Source: Anodontia alba
Lineage: Eukaryota > Mollusca > Bivalvia > Lucinida > Lucinidae
DNA length: 64,000 nucleotides
Reading direction: 5' to 3'
Assembly: GCA_964016985.1 (NCBI GenBank)
Contig: OZ024826.1
Span: forward strand, 45,608,978-45,672,977
Shown here: piece by piece, positions 1-10,330 of the stretch
How the letters are laid out: each line of letters begins with the position of its first letter
Position numbering within the stretch: position 1 is the first letter of the stretch
The notes under the pieces: model-generated
Seen by the model: the letters and a program-made list of their open reading frames with translations, nothing else
Told to the model about the DNA's origin: nothing
Databases searched by the model: none
Translations under genes and position numbers: made by a program

Positions 1-54
1 TGGGATAAATGCTCTTCTAATCTCAACTTTTTAAAAGTGACAAAAGTGTGCATT

Positions 55-266
55 TTAACCTTTACCACTCTCTGGGCTAATTCAACAGATGACGACTTGA
101 TGATACTTTGCTTATTTTTCCTAGAAAACAGGATCTGACATTTCATGCAAATTGCATCCAGTAGAGAAAATTTGTATGACATGTCAAACCTGTTTTCTGG
201 GAAAAATAAGAAAAATATTTTAATATGTCATCTGCTGAAAATTTCACCCAGAGTGCTAAGTATTAA
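55..266. mobile_element. E-family hairpin MITE, copy E1
   Basis: Defines family E: TTAA at both ends (55-58, 263-266), ends TTAACCTTTACCACTCTCTG and CACCCAGAGTGCTAAGTATT, and an inner palindrome built on GACATTTCATGCAAATTG flanked by AAAAATAAGAAAAATAT. A 19-bp direct repeat beginning TTAAAAGTGACAAAAG occurs at 31-49 and again at 263-281, so flank and element may once have been duplicated in tandem. Confidence 0.75.
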
Positions 267-281
267 AAGTGACAAAAGTGT

Positions 282-1569
282 TCTTTTTAAGTCCAGTTTA
301 ACAGATTTGTGCACTATGCCAAATGCTGACAGAAATAAAAAATTTAAAATAGATTTAAAAAATACAAAATAACAACATCTCCTTAGAATGTATAACACTA
401 CATACCCCAGTTTTCTCTTCGTAATATAGGGAAACTTTTATGGATGTACATTTCACTGACATGTTAATGTAATGAAGACTGCCTGCCAAAAGGGTCTTTA
501 TGCATAGAGAAACATGAAATAATTACAATCTAACCTAGGCTTCTGGCTACCACTATTAAGCATGACCTTCACTTAACAGACAACTCTGTATTCCCAAAAC
601 AATTTTTTTACAAATGACCCTATTGAGCAAGCACCTGTCGAACGTGGTAGTGGCTGGCATATTTTATCAGAAATACCTCAAATATTGTCATTATGTGGCC
701 ATCTTGAAAAGTCTGAGGGGACAGCTTATTTGATTCCTAAATGATTCAATTTTGTACACTGGTCATATATCTCGGTGCCTTCAGCCTGCCTTTGAACCAT
801 GGCCAACATCAAGACTAGTTCTCAGTTTTAGACAAAATACAAAATGCGAAAATGGATACCACTCGAAGGAAACAAACTGTGTCCTGGCTCACAAAGAGGA
901 GCAGTGTCGTCAAAAACTAAACAGAAGTTAATTCAATAAGATCAAAGTGAGTGTCTGATGATCTTTGATTTTAACAGTGGCTGTATGGTTGTGCAATTAG
1001 ACCAGGTTTATGTTATTACAGACTAACAATGTTTGTTTTGAGATTAATAAAGGTGAGAAAACTTGATTGAATAGGAAAAAATTAACAAAAGGTAGTGACG
1101 TAACTGTCCAGATGATTGTCATGTTTTGTTAACATGTTTGATACCATAGCCAGCATTCACTTATCGAAGTTTTTTGTTTCTAAAATTATCAAATGAGGAT
1201 GTGACCTCATACTTTTATAGAATCATGGGAAAAAAGGTGTTACCATCTTTTGTTTTTGTTAGCACATTTAGCAATCCTGGGTTTCTCTAAAACACTGACC
1301 CTCTCCCCAACCACATTCTTCTGATATCAAAATTTGCATTCATATCAATATCTCAGACTTTTGTGATACTAACTTAAAACCATGACTTCTACCCGATCAG
1401 TTGCCTTGGCCAGAAAGACATGGTTCCCCACAAAATTCCAAGTCCCAGACCAACCTGTATTAAGCAAGCACTTTATTAAGCAAGCAATTTTGCATTATCC
1501 CATGGGTGCTTGCTTGAGACAGGTCAGACAGTATCTATTGTAGGAAATTGGTATTATATATTATCTGCT
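282..1569. other. Intron stretch with no recognised feature
   Basis: AT-rich single-copy-looking sequence in the last intron. I saw no exon-like block, no hairpin core and no member of the repeat families listed here. Confidence 0.6.
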
Positions 1570-1578
1570 CAGTCTAAT

Positions 1579-2017
1579 GATGATGATGATTTGGTGTTTT
1601 ACATCTCTTTCAACATTATTTAATTCATATCGAGATGACACTGGGGTGAAAATGAAAGACTTGTGCATACAGCAATGAGATGAACTCCATCTCTAGTGGG
1701 ATTCAAAATTAGGACCTTGTCATCTCAAGTCAGGAGCGCTAACCACTCGACCACCTGGGCCCAGTTGTTCAAAGCATCGTTAGCTTAACAAGCTTGTTAA
1801 GGGTCATTTCGTTAACTGTTTTAGCGGATTCAATATACAATATTCTGATATTTTTTGGTGAAAAAATGTGAGTAGCTTTTGCACTGCAAAAGCTACTCAC
1901 ATTTTTTCAGCAAAAAATTTCAGCATATTTGCATATCACTCAATTTAAATTTTAACGAATCGTTAACTAAGGACGTCGTTAGCTTTGAACAACTGGGCCC
2001 TGGATGCTTCTCCAATA
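1579..2017 (-). mobile_element. SINE-1 copy carrying MITE A1, with target duplication
   Basis: Defines SINE-1. On the minus strand it has a tRNA-like head: box A as GTGGTCGAGTGGTTAGCG and a degenerate box B near 1690-1712, Ser/Leu-like. The body ends in AAACACCAAATCATCATCAT. A direct repeat CAGTCTAAT flanks the whole unit (1570-1578 and 2018-2026). MITE A1 sits in the head about 10 nt from its 5' end. Confidence 0.78.
1755..2002. mobile_element. Palindromic MITE A1
   Basis: Defines family A: about 245 bp, almost entirely self-complementary. Ends read CTGGGCCCAGTTGTTCAAAG and its complement, with a centre of TGTGAGTAGCTTTTGCA and its complement. Ends are CW-GGGCCC in all nine copies. No transposase; it must be moved in trans. 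I saw no reliable target duplication. Confidence 0.88.
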
Positions 2018-2272
2018 CAGTCTAATCAAGACTGCTGTACTATATCTCACTATGTAACCTCTACAATGTCCAATTAGTGTGTTGGCAAATATCGAAGACC
2101 CAGAGCAGACTGCGCAGATACACAATCTAGTCTGGGGTCTTCAATGTTTGCATCATGTACCCTCTTCTCTATGCTCAACTATCAGCGCTTACAATTTCCA
2201 CTCCGTTTCAATTACGCGCTGAATTTTCACCCCATTCATTACGATATTTGAACTCTGTAAATGACCTTTATA

Positions 2273-3696
2273 CAGTTGACTCTCGTTATCTCGACCCCTC
2301 TTATCTCGATCCTATCACTTATGTCGAACTGATTTCGAAGTCCCGATTATTTTCCCTATGTATTTATTGTATTTCAGCTTCGCGTATGTCAAACTTCTTT
2401 TATGTCGACACTTCAGCTATCTCGTCCATCATTTTCAGTCCCTGAATATATTTTTCACAGTTTTTACTACCGCGTATCTCGAACTCGGACCATGACGAAG
2501 GAAAAAAAATATAAGATGTGGCGCCGCCGGTCTCTCAGTTAATGAAAATCATAATAGGTCATTGATAAATAAATCAATATTTTAATTTTCCCCTTTGTCC
2601 AGGTAATTACAAACAACACAAACAATGTCTAAAATCCGTAATTATGAAATCACATGCGTGTCGAGTCGGGCTTGACACGCGGCGCTCAACACCGTCTCGT
2701 GTCATTGATTTGTAAGATAAAAAGCGGCCCAGAATAGTGTTATGGAAGATTAATCAACGAAGTTTCTTTAATTTATTGTTTAGATATGCTCTTCACTATT
2801 GAGTACTGTCCGTCTGAATGATATAGCGTCTTCAAGAAAAGTCAGTGCGCGACAGGTTCCGACTCAGATCAGCCTGTATTGATCAGGCTAGCTAAGTCTG
2901 AATCTTCGCTTGTTACTCTTTGGTCAGGCGGTGCTCTTTGGTAAGCCCAGATAAGGCTCATGCGTATAATGGAAAATTCGTGGGCGTGCAGACAGATCAG
3001 AGTCTTTGACAGTCGCACAGTCTTCTAATAGGAGTTGTCATGCACGGCCTCAAATAGACGAATTACACGTAGGTACCGATGTTAACCCTTCCGACCCTGT
3101 AGACTGGTACGGATACCCGCACAAATAGTGGAGGGCTAGATGAGACCGTTCATAACAAGCTTTCTCTGCAGGATCTACAGTTTGCCGCGCTGAGATGGGT
3201 CGTTTATGCCAGGGGAGATAATCCAAACTAGCTTACAGCTGCCGCTTAACATTGTAAGCGTTTTATGCAAAAGCGGAAACCAGTCAACTCTTTATCGAGT
3301 CGTCTATGCGAAGGGAGCTAATCCAAACCAGTTCATAACGTATAGCTAACACAACCCGGAAACAAGTAATTTATTTATAGCTCATATGGAAATCCAAATT
3401 TGCAGGAGTATTAAAAGACAACAAGAGACGTTTGAAATTTATTATTATTAACATTTATTGATGATATTATTTCAAGAAAACCATTGCATCTCCTAAAACA
3501 AACAGTAACAATGCAAACTGAAGTACGCGTAAATTATTTAAATTGCCATATACATGTGCCTTCCAAGCACGTTTTGGCGAACAGAGAGGCGAACAGTCGT
3601 CATACCTATGACGTCACAATTTGGCTATCTCGAACTACTGATAACTCGAACATTTTTATCAGGTCCCGTGAAGTTCGAGATAACGAGAGTCGACTG
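2273..3696. mobile_element. Pogo/Tigger-like non-autonomous DNA element
   Basis: Terminal inverted repeats CAGTTGACTCTCGTTATCTC and, at the other end, the complement of CAGTCGACTCTCGTTATCTC, one mismatch apart. TA lies on each side (2271-2272, 3697-3698), as expected for the Tc1/mariner-pogo superfamily. Many internal TATCTCGA-like subterminal motifs are present. The 1.42 kb interior has higher GC than its surroundings and no intact transposase frame; the two longer frames at 2155-2445 and 3484-3810 read through the terminal repeats. Confidence 0.8.
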
Positions 3697-3897
3697 TATT
3701 TCAGTATTTCACCAATAGTCGCTTTGTATCGCTCTCATCGCAACACGACTAGGTATTGGCTGATTTTCTCCCGAACAAACGCGGGGGCTTTTTTAGTGTA
3801 TGTGTCTTGAAATTTGATATTTACAATCTGTCTGCAGTTAGCTCTGCAAAACAAAAAAAAAAACAATAACTAGCCTATTCAGATTCTGAAGAAGCCA

Positions 3898-3961
3898 TCT
3901 GATCTTATCTGCACTGTTTGCAAAGTCAGGGCATCTCTGGGTTCAGCAGGACCAGGGTTAA
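3898..3961. mobile_element. Half of a B-family MITE
   Basis: Only the right half: GATCTTATCTGCACTGTTTG, then GGGTTCAGCAGGACCAGGGT and TTAA at the end. The left half is absent. Confidence 0.6.
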
Positions 3962-4035
3962 TGTAAAAACATTATATCAACACGATATCAGAGAAACAGA
4001 TAAATTGATTTTTTTTTTTGTTTTGTTTTGTTTTT

Positions 4036-4176
4036 GTGATAATTTAGGGATACTTCTATCTGTTTTGCCGTAGACTATCTATTTCGCCATTCATTAGAAT
4101 TGCCTCATTTCTAATGAATACCTACAACATATGTTTTTATAGAGAACTTACGAAAATTATCCCTAAATTATCACCA
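4036..4176. repeat. F-type hairpin
   Basis: Outer arms GTGATAATTTAGGGATA and its complement (to about 4176), inner arms CATTCATTAGAATTGCCTCA and complement, ending in the ACAACATATGTTTTTATAG motif shared by family F. Between here and the G copy at 4804 I see only a run of A (4732-4759). Confidence 0.6.
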
Positions 4177-4730
4177 AATACCTACCTGATCTGTTGCTCT
4201 ACGTAACATAAATAAACTGATAGCAGCTGATGTGTGTATCACATGGTAGCCAAGTGGTTTGGTTGTAATAGGTGCTCTGATTGGCTGTTTAGTTGAAGGG
4301 GACTCCTCCGATTAAAAATAGCTGTGGGGTAAGCAATTATCAATGAAATGGTGGGAGATAAAACAGAGGTTTGTCTATGAAAAAAATGAGGTAGCAAATC
4401 TCTGTGCAAGAGAGTATCTTCTCTCATGCCAGGCCCCAAACACTTACCCCTGACATCATGGCATGTGGTGAGTGTAGAAAGTGGGAGGGGTTTCCTTTTG
4501 GTGATGACTCTAGACACAGCTGACCATCACAGGCTATAGGATTGTACATAAACACAATTAAAGATGTCAGCTTGCCATCGTATAACAACTGAAAAATATG
4601 AAATATTTACAAGTAAGTGGTGAGGTGTAAAAATACCTCTAAGAATATGTGAAATACAGTATTACGTATTATGCAAATGTTGTAGCAAGCGATGAAATGT
4701 GGAGCAATGCCCTATATCATACTCTAAAAC

Positions 4731-4731
<1 letters not shown>

Positions 4732-4759
<28 letters not shown>
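4732..4759. repeat. Poly-A tract
   Basis: 28-base A-run with no gene or obvious retroposon body attached. Confidence 0.9.
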
Positions 4760-4766
<7 letters not shown>

Positions 4767-4803
4767 TCACACTTTGTCTTAAAAGAAAGTACACAATCCA
4801 TAT

Positions 4804-5032
4804 ACGGTAAATGTCCTAAAATTTCTTACACCAAAGTTGCTGATAAAATGGCATGTGCAAACAGTGCAGACCTAGATCAGACTGCTCCTGAAGGAGCTGT
4901 CTGATCAGGGTCTACACTGTTTGCCATTCCACTAAGTATTTTGAAAAAAGAAAACAACTGCATAAAAAGAAAAATGTAGAGCAAAATAGTATTGAATAAT
5001 ATGTTTGAAATTTTAGGACATTTACCATACTA
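4804..5032. repeat. G-family hairpin, copy G1
   Basis: Defines family G: ends GTAAATGTCCTAAAATTTC and TTTAGGACATTTACC. Core is CAAACAGTGCAGACC..GATCAGACTGCTCC with its complement. The 5033-5539 stretch beyond it shows nothing recognisable. Confidence 0.7.
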
Positions 5033-5539
5033 TGCTAGTGACCAGTATACACTTGGATCAAACTGCAAGCTGGTATGAATTTACACTGGTCTCATTTGTC
5101 ATAAGGTCATTTTCTACGGTAAAAGACCTAATATCTGCAGCAATTTGGCGTTAAGGATTAGTTTGCCTACTTTAATTTTGACAATTTAATACTTTCAAAT
5201 GTATGCCACACTATATACATTCAAAGAAAATTGAATATTGGTTCATTTAGGCAGTATTTGCCTAGATCACCAATTATGCCGAAATAAAGTCACCGCCAAA
5301 TATAAGTGTTTTACAATATTTGGATAAGCTCATATGCAGAAAGTGACCACCCCTTATCAGTGGACACAGCTGCAATGTTAGATGTAGGACTGTACTATCT
5401 GCTTACAAAATTATAATACTGTAGATAGTCAACTGACAAAAAGTGAATTAGACAGCAAAGGTATAAATTTTAAGCAAGGTCTTTGTAGCTTCTAAATGTC
5501 ATAAGGCCCCTTATACTTCACAAAGTTTGAATTACCAAT

Positions 5540-5788
5540 CAGGGCCCAGTTGTTCAAAACTAAAACTGTCATTAGTTAACGTATCGTTAAAATTTTGATC
5601 ATTAAATATGGCATATATGCTAATATTTTTGCTGAAAAAATGTGAGTAGCTTTTGCATTTGCAAAAGCTACTCACATTTTTTTCAGCAAAAATACCTGTA
5701 AATTAGATATTGTACTTACTAGAGCAGTTAACATTTTGACCACTAACAAGCTCGTTAACCTAACAACGCTTTGAACAACTGGGTCCAG
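5540..5788. mobile_element. Palindromic MITE A2
   Basis: Full-length family A hairpin with one altered end (GGGTCC). It ends 19 bp before the 5' splice site of the 5808-5864 exon. Confidence 0.85.
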
Positions 5789-5807
5789 GAAAAATTACTT
5801 TCCTTAC

Positions 5808-5864
5808 CTTCTGTGCAGTATCTGACAATTTCAACTGGCTTTCGTTGGTAAATCGGAATTGACT
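5808..5864 (-). CDS. NBEA/LRBA: NBEA/LRBA exon 9 of 9 seen
   Basis: 57 bp, 19 codons: SQFRFTNESQLKLSDTAQK. Acceptor ATTACAG ends at 5865, donor GTAAGG from 5807. It follows GPSYK directly. Human NBEA and LRBA have a short segment here of the form (S/G)TFKFK.ESD..LAEHHK, with F, F, E, S and L in register. The exon is short and moderately conserved, so position and splice sites carry most of the evidence. The next exon of the family (starting VLYDGKL) was not found and should lie beyond position 1. MITE A2 begins 19 bp downstream of this donor. Confidence 0.88.
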
Positions 5865-5894
5865 CTGTAATGATAAATATTATATGATACATGA

Positions 5895-6030
5895 AGTGCA
5901 AAAAGGACCCTTATGCAATATGAGGGCAATGAATGCCCAGCTCAGCTTGCACATTAGCACAGTCTGATAAGGGCCTTCATTGCCCACTTATAAGTCATGC
6001 TGTTGCACACAAGGGGTATTGCGCAATTGT
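5895..6030. repeat. N-type hairpin, diverged
   Basis: AAAAGGACCCTTATGCAATA with a loose complement (CACACAAGGGGTATTGC). Similar to the clearer copy at 23337-23425. From here to 6288 nothing else is recognised. Confidence 0.4.
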
Positions 6031-6288
6031 GTAAGCACACCTTTGCTTCACAACAGCTTGCCAAAACTGATATGAGTTAATCAGTTAATAAAACAATTTT
6101 TTTTGTGATCCTTAACTCCTTCAAAGAATTTTTGAAATGAAAATATATCAACTGAAAAAAGCAAACATTTTGTATAAGGGTATAATTTATAGTATTTGTG
6201 TTAAATCTGAAGCTTAAGAATAACAATGGAACTTGTTAAAGGGTTGCTGGTGTTGTGAGAGTTAATATGATGATTACCCTAATAATCA

Positions 6289-6508
6289 ATACCCAAAGTA
6301 TTGGGACAGATAGGGCTTTGCAAACAGTGTAGACCCAGATCAGATGCTGCAAAATGCGGCGTGTGGCATCTGATCAGTGTCTACACTGTTTGCCATACAT
6401 ACAGCAATATTTTAGACATATAAATAGATAGTAAAATAGACTTTTTTCAACTTTAGGACAAGAATGGTAAGTATATAAGGTGTCCCAATACTTAGGGTAA
6501 ATGTGGTA
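6289..6508. repeat. H-family hairpin, copy H1
   Basis: Defines family H: outer ends ACCCAAAGTATTGGGACAGA and GGTGTCCCAATACTTAGGGT; core CAAACAGTGTAGACCCAGAT with ATGCTGCA..TGCGGC loop arms. Beyond it, to 7048, only a possible P-type 5' end fragment at 6597-6632 (TATACCCCCAGCTGGCACC). Confidence 0.7.
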
Positions 6509-7048
6509 TTTTCTTACTTTTCTCCACAAAAACATTCTGATTCATTCTAGGTCTGCCTTACATGTAGAATTACAACTAGAGAAACTGACCAGTACTGAGG
6601 TCATGTATACCCCCAGCTGGCACCAGTACATCAACATTTTGATTGAAGAGGAAGAAATCATGGACAAATAAATGGAAAGATAAGCAGGAGCAAGACAGTT
6701 CTCTTTTCCACAATACAACAAGCCATACCCAACACTTGTTTCAAATTTCGAGATCCTAGGAGCAGTGGTTCCACTGAATCATTTGATAGAAAAAGATTAA
6801 TACAGAGAGAGACACACACAAGGCAAAGACAAAACCTATAATACATACCTCCTTGGCATTCTATGTATGCCAAGTATTAATAAAGATCCTAAACACACAG
6901 ACAATTTCTTACCTAATTTTACTGATGAAGGGCAACAACCAGTTTTGCAAATGAGGCAAATTAATTACCTCCCTTTGCAGAATGTTTACTTTTTCCTACA
7001 CTTGTAAAAGTAATCAGCCCATAGTTCTTACTGTCCAACTGTTCAAGT

Positions 7049-7233
7049 GTCCATAAATTTCATACACCGAAGTTCCTGACAAAATGGCATATGCAAACAG
7101 TGCAGTCAGATCAGGGTCTGCACTGTTTGACATTCCCCCCCGAGTATTTTGAGAAATAACTGCATAAAAAGCAAAATTTAGGTCAAAAAAGTATGATATA
7201 AAGTGTTCAAAATTTTAGGACATTTATGGTATA
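7049..7233. repeat. G-family hairpin, copy G2
   Basis: Ends GTGTCCATAAATTTC and TTTAGGACATTTATGG. The core palindrome is shortened, with the CTGCTCC loop arms missing. Confidence 0.65.
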
Positions 7234-7320
7234 TTTTTACAAACATCCAAATTATCTAGATCCTTGAAATCAACAACCATAGTTCCAGATAAAAGGTCTA
7301 ATCAAAATGTCATTTTTGTT

Positions 7321-7535
7321 ACCGTAAATGTTCTAAAATTTCGAACACTTTATTCTATACTTTTTTGGCCTAAATTTTGCTTTAAAAGCAGTTGTTTCTT
7401 AAACTACTTAAAGAAATGACAAAAAGTGCAGACCCTGATCAGACTGCTCCTTCAGGAGCAGTCTGATCTGGGTCTGCACTGTTTGCATATGCCATTCAGT
7501 CAGAAAATTTGGTGTACAAAGGACATTTATCGTAA
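7321..7535. repeat. G-family hairpin, copy G3
   Basis: Near-complete copy in the opposite orientation to G2, with CAGACTGCTCCTTCAGGAGC centre. Lies about 150 bp downstream of the 7692-7838 exon. Confidence 0.7.
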
Positions 7536-7691
7536 TTTTGCACCAAAATGTATCTTGTGGGTAACTACAGATATGAATTGAGAGGCAATTCCAATGAGTA
7601 TCTGAAAGGTATGTTTTGGGGCAAAATAAACAAGAACTTATCCTAAATTACCACCCCAATTATCTCTTTATCTAGAGCTATATTACATTAC

Positions 7692-7838
7692 CTTGTAACT
7701 TGGTCCGAGTTCATATATTGAGGTTATCTGAGCACTGGACAGAGCTTCACTAAACAGATACATGGTCGACAACTGACCACTGAACATGTGATCAGCATCT
7801 CCCTCGTCACTCCCTCCAATAAAACATTTATCAAATGG
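7692..7838 (-). CDS. NBEA/LRBA: NBEA/LRBA exon 8 of 9 seen, end of ConA-like domain
   Basis: 147 bp, 49 codons, phase 0 at both ends. Acceptor TTTTCAG ends at 7839, donor GTAATG from 7691. It begins PFDKCFIGGSDEGDADHMFS and contains GQLSTMYLFSEALSSAQI and ELGPSYK. The family pattern is DKCFLGSSE.ADAN..FCGQ...VYLFSEAL...QI..I..LG.GYK. The conserved SSETADANRV stretch is altered (GSDEGDADHM), so this protein is divergent here. That could mean a fast-evolving lineage or a second paralogue. An 18-bp minisatellite lies about 110 bp upstream of the acceptor. Confidence 0.97.
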
Positions 7839-7948
7839 CTGAAAATATCAAACACGAAAAAAGTATATACATTTCAATGTCTTCAAACTCCAGATTTGGC
7901 TTTGCTTGCTGTTTTCTCCTGTTTGTTATCTTGTGTTAGGTGGGTCCT

Positions 7949-8303
7949 GTCTAGCATTGTGATCAGCCTAGCACTGTGATCAGTCTAGCACTGTGATCAG
8001 CCTAGCATTGTGATCTGTCTAGCATTGTGATCAGTCTAACACTGTGATCAGTCTAGCATTGTGATCACCCTAGCAGTGATCAGCCTAGCATTGTGATCAG
8101 TCTAGCATTGTGATCAGCCTAGCACTGTGATCAGTCTAGCAATGTGATCAGCATAGCATTGTGATCTGTCTAGCATCATGATCAGTCTAGCATTGTGATC
8201 AGTCTAGTATTGTGATCAGTCTAGCACTGTGATCAGTATAGCATTGTGATAAGCCTACCATTGTGATCAGTCTAGCATTGTGATCAGTCTAGAATTGTGA
8301 TCA
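7949..8303. repeat. 18-bp minisatellite
   Basis: About 19 head-to-tail units of TGTGATCAGTCTAGCATT with CAGCCTAGCACT variants. Each unit holds a TGATCA palindrome. It starts about 110 bp upstream of the acceptor of the 7692-7838 exon. Confidence 0.93.
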
Positions 8304-8639
8304 CCTCATTGGGGAAGACAGAGCTGGTTGTTTTGCTTTTTATTGGTTTGTAATGAGTGTGCTGTTCTCTGTTTACTCTTCCTCTTGGTGTCATTGGTAG
8401 GCTGCGATTGTGGCTCTTCCTTGATGACTTCTTTACTATTATGCTCCTCATTTAATCTTTGTTTTAGGCTTATCATTCTACTATCTTTTGGAGCTGTTCA
8501 AATATTGTTTATTTAAAAAAAAAAAATCCAATATTTCAAACATCAAGAAAGTAATTTTTGTAAGAGTTTGAACAGACAGAATTTACCATAACCAGAGCAT
8601 CTTGTCTAAGTTTTGATGTATCCTTCACATGGACACAGA

Positions 8640-8832
8640 TCTTAGTTTTGTTCATATCATATTTGCCATAAATATTCTATTTATCTCAAACTTCAACCGA
8701 CTAGATTTTTTGGTTTGAGATAACAGTAGTTTGAGATAAAGGAGTTGAAATATTCAGAACATACAGCAATTAATATTGGTCTTATTTAGTTTGATTTAAC
8801 CAGTAGTTTGAGATATCAGTGTTTGAGATATT
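8640..8832. repeat. Possible fragment of a pogo-like element
   Basis: Several TTTGAGATA/TATCTCAAAC motifs in both directions resemble the subterminal motifs of the 2.3-3.7 kb element. No clear ends. The 8304-8640 stretch upstream shows only T-rich sequence. Confidence 0.35.
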
Positions 8833-8833
8833 T

Positions 8834-9229
8834 AGAGGATAACTGCTTTCAATTTTGGCATTTGGGGAGGTAAATCGGCGGTTTTACGGTCGGAAATTTC
8901 GTTTTACGGCGACGCGTCAGCGGAGCCGTAAAACGAAATTTCCGACCGTAAAACCGCCGATTTACCTCCCCAAATGACAAATTTGATGCAGTTATCCTCA
9001 TTCTAATGCATTTATTCATTTTTTTTTCTATTGAAAAATATACTATTTGCACAAAACAACAAGTGCTGTGAGCTGCGTAAAACCAAATGCCAGCCAATGA
9101 GAAGCAACGTTACGTGATGACGTCGGATTTGCGACAGTATATCGCAGAATATACCGTCGCAAATTTTTGACGTTATCCAATCAGACGTCGCGTTACATAC
9201 GCGAGTGCATTAGAATGAGAGTTAACTGT
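8834..9229. mobile_element. Three-arm foldback element HP1
   Basis: A long hairpin (about 8834-9001) has near-perfect arms: TTTGGGGAGGTAAATCGGCG and its complement at the bases, GGTCGGAAATTTCGTTTTAC nearer the loop, GC-rich against the AT-rich surroundings. Beyond it the right arm (ATCCTCATTCTAATGCATT) has a third complementary copy at 9206-9229 (TGCATTAGAATGAGAGTTA). A smaller palindrome (TTTGCGAC..GTCGCAAA) lies between. No coding capacity. Confidence 0.75.
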
Positions 9230-9239
9230 ATTTGAACCT

Positions 9240-9397
9240 CCTTATTCTAAAGTTTGAACAAGTTCATTTTACTACCTGTTGATTTGTTAAAAACTGGTGG
9301 ATGAGTTGAAAACAGTGTAGACCCAAATCAGATGCCACAGAATGTGGCATCTGATCTGAGTCTACATGGTTTGCTCAGGCCTATCTGTCCCAATCAA
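9240..9397. repeat. H-family hairpin, partial copy H2
   Basis: Has TTTGAACAAGTTCATTTTAC, the core with ATGCCACAGAATGTGGCAT loop arms, and ends in CTATCTGTCCCAAT. Confidence 0.65.
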
Positions 9398-9511
9398 TAT
9401 GCTGTGCCATGCGAAAACTTGTCTTTGGGCATATGTGGACAGGGAAGGCCTAGATTAACCTGCACATTTGCACACTCTTATAACAGCCTTCACTGTCCAC
9501 AAACAATCGCT

Positions 9512-9676
9512 GAATACTAAAGAATGTTTAAATGGAGAGCAAATAGAATTATTGGATACTAAAGAATGTTTCAGTGGAGGGCAAACAGAATCACTGGATA
9601 CTAAAGAATGTTTCAATGGAGAGCAAACAGAATTATTGGATACTAAAGAATGCTTCAATGGAGAGCAAATGTCCAG
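9512..9676. repeat. 42-bp minisatellite, four units
   Basis: Units of GATACTAAAGAATGTTTCAA plus TGGAGAGCAAACAGAATTATTG. The period is a multiple of three, so both strands stay open across it; those reading frames are a consequence of the period. It ends 73 bp before the donor of the 9750-9869 exon. Confidence 0.9.
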
Positions 9677-9749
9677 ATGAGACTTTGCGCATGTGCAGGA
9701 TGATGTGAAGGTATAATTTTGCTTGACATGGCCCATATGATGTACTTAC

Positions 9750-9869
9750 ATCAGACGTGCTGACGAGCCATGACATATCTGTTCCCGACACCATCTGTCC
9801 ATCAACATAACATCTTATTTCGGACTTGCTCCATCTGTTATACACATGTACTACCGATACCATGTACCA
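9750..9869 (-). CDS. NBEA/LRBA: NBEA/LRBA exon 7 of 9 seen, ConA-like domain
   Basis: 120 bp, exactly 40 codons, phase 0 at both ends. Acceptor TTTCAG ends at 9870, donor GTAAGT from 9749. It begins WYMVSVVHVYNRWSKSEIRC and ends WLVSTSD. The HVYNRW..SE.RCYV.GQ string is near-invariant in NBEA and LRBA and forms the next beta-strands of the LamG fold. The family's usual HIYNRW is HVYNRW here. A 42-bp minisatellite ends about 73 bp downstream of the donor. A reading frame on the same strand (9633-9893) contains the exon and runs into intron on both sides. Confidence 0.97.
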
Positions 9870-9939
9870 CTGAAAGAGATGAAAAACAATCACAAAACTA
9901 TCAAATACAGTCCTTTCAAGTCAATACTGGCAATATACA

Positions 9940-10330
9940 GTGTAGCTCCAATATATCGCGGTCCTCGGGGTCCAGAGTCCACTGTCGCGATATAAACAGA
10001 GTGCGATATAAGTCCCGACATGTACCATGCATGTATAACGGCGTGCATAACATTCATTTATGTTGTCACCATATTTCCTAATTAAAATTGGATTAGAATT
10101 GCTCAATGGAATAATTTACAATGGTGCGCTATGTCTAACAAGTAATTCCAATCAAAACCAGCTGATAAACTACGTTTGAAAACAAGAAATCATCGGATTG
10201 ACAATTTAGGACGCCATTTTGGATACTCTGGACGACTGGTTCCCTGGAACGGCAAAGGGAAGTTACTCAATTGTGCTAAGATAACTTGAGCTGCTTCCCT
10301 TCGCTTATATTGCGGGCGCAAAAAAAAAAA
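9940..10330. other. Possible old DNA-element piece
   Basis: Motifs TATATCGCGG, CGCGATATAA, GCGATATAAG and TTATATTGCGGGC recur in inverted and direct order, suggesting a decayed terminal-repeat element. Ends cannot be fixed. From 10330 to 11230 I recognise nothing except a short palindrome GGAGGAAATATTTCCTCC at 10609-10626. Confidence 0.35.

Noticed and set aside
1755..2002. Precise target duplication CCTGG for family A
   Set aside because: It fits A1 and A3 but not the other copies; the apparent repeat is explained by the palindromic CWGGGCCC ends.
2155..2445. 96-residue frame possibly encoding a membrane protein
   Set aside because: It reads across the left terminal repeat of the pogo-like element; no start context or family pattern.
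4200..4520. Possible additional NBEA/LRBA exon downstream of 5808
   Set aside because: The next family segment (VLYDGKL onward) could not be found on the minus strand below 5.8 kb; frames here lack the motif and proper splice sites.
7949..8303. CRISPR-like array
   Set aside because: The 18-bp units are contiguous with no unique spacers, and the genome is eukaryotic.
8834..9097. 82-residue minus-strand frame in a GC-rich block
   Set aside because: It is the two arms of the HP1 hairpin translated.
9455..9736. Cys-rich repeat proteins on both strands
   Set aside because: They arise from the 42-bp period of a minisatellite; both strands are open for the same reason.
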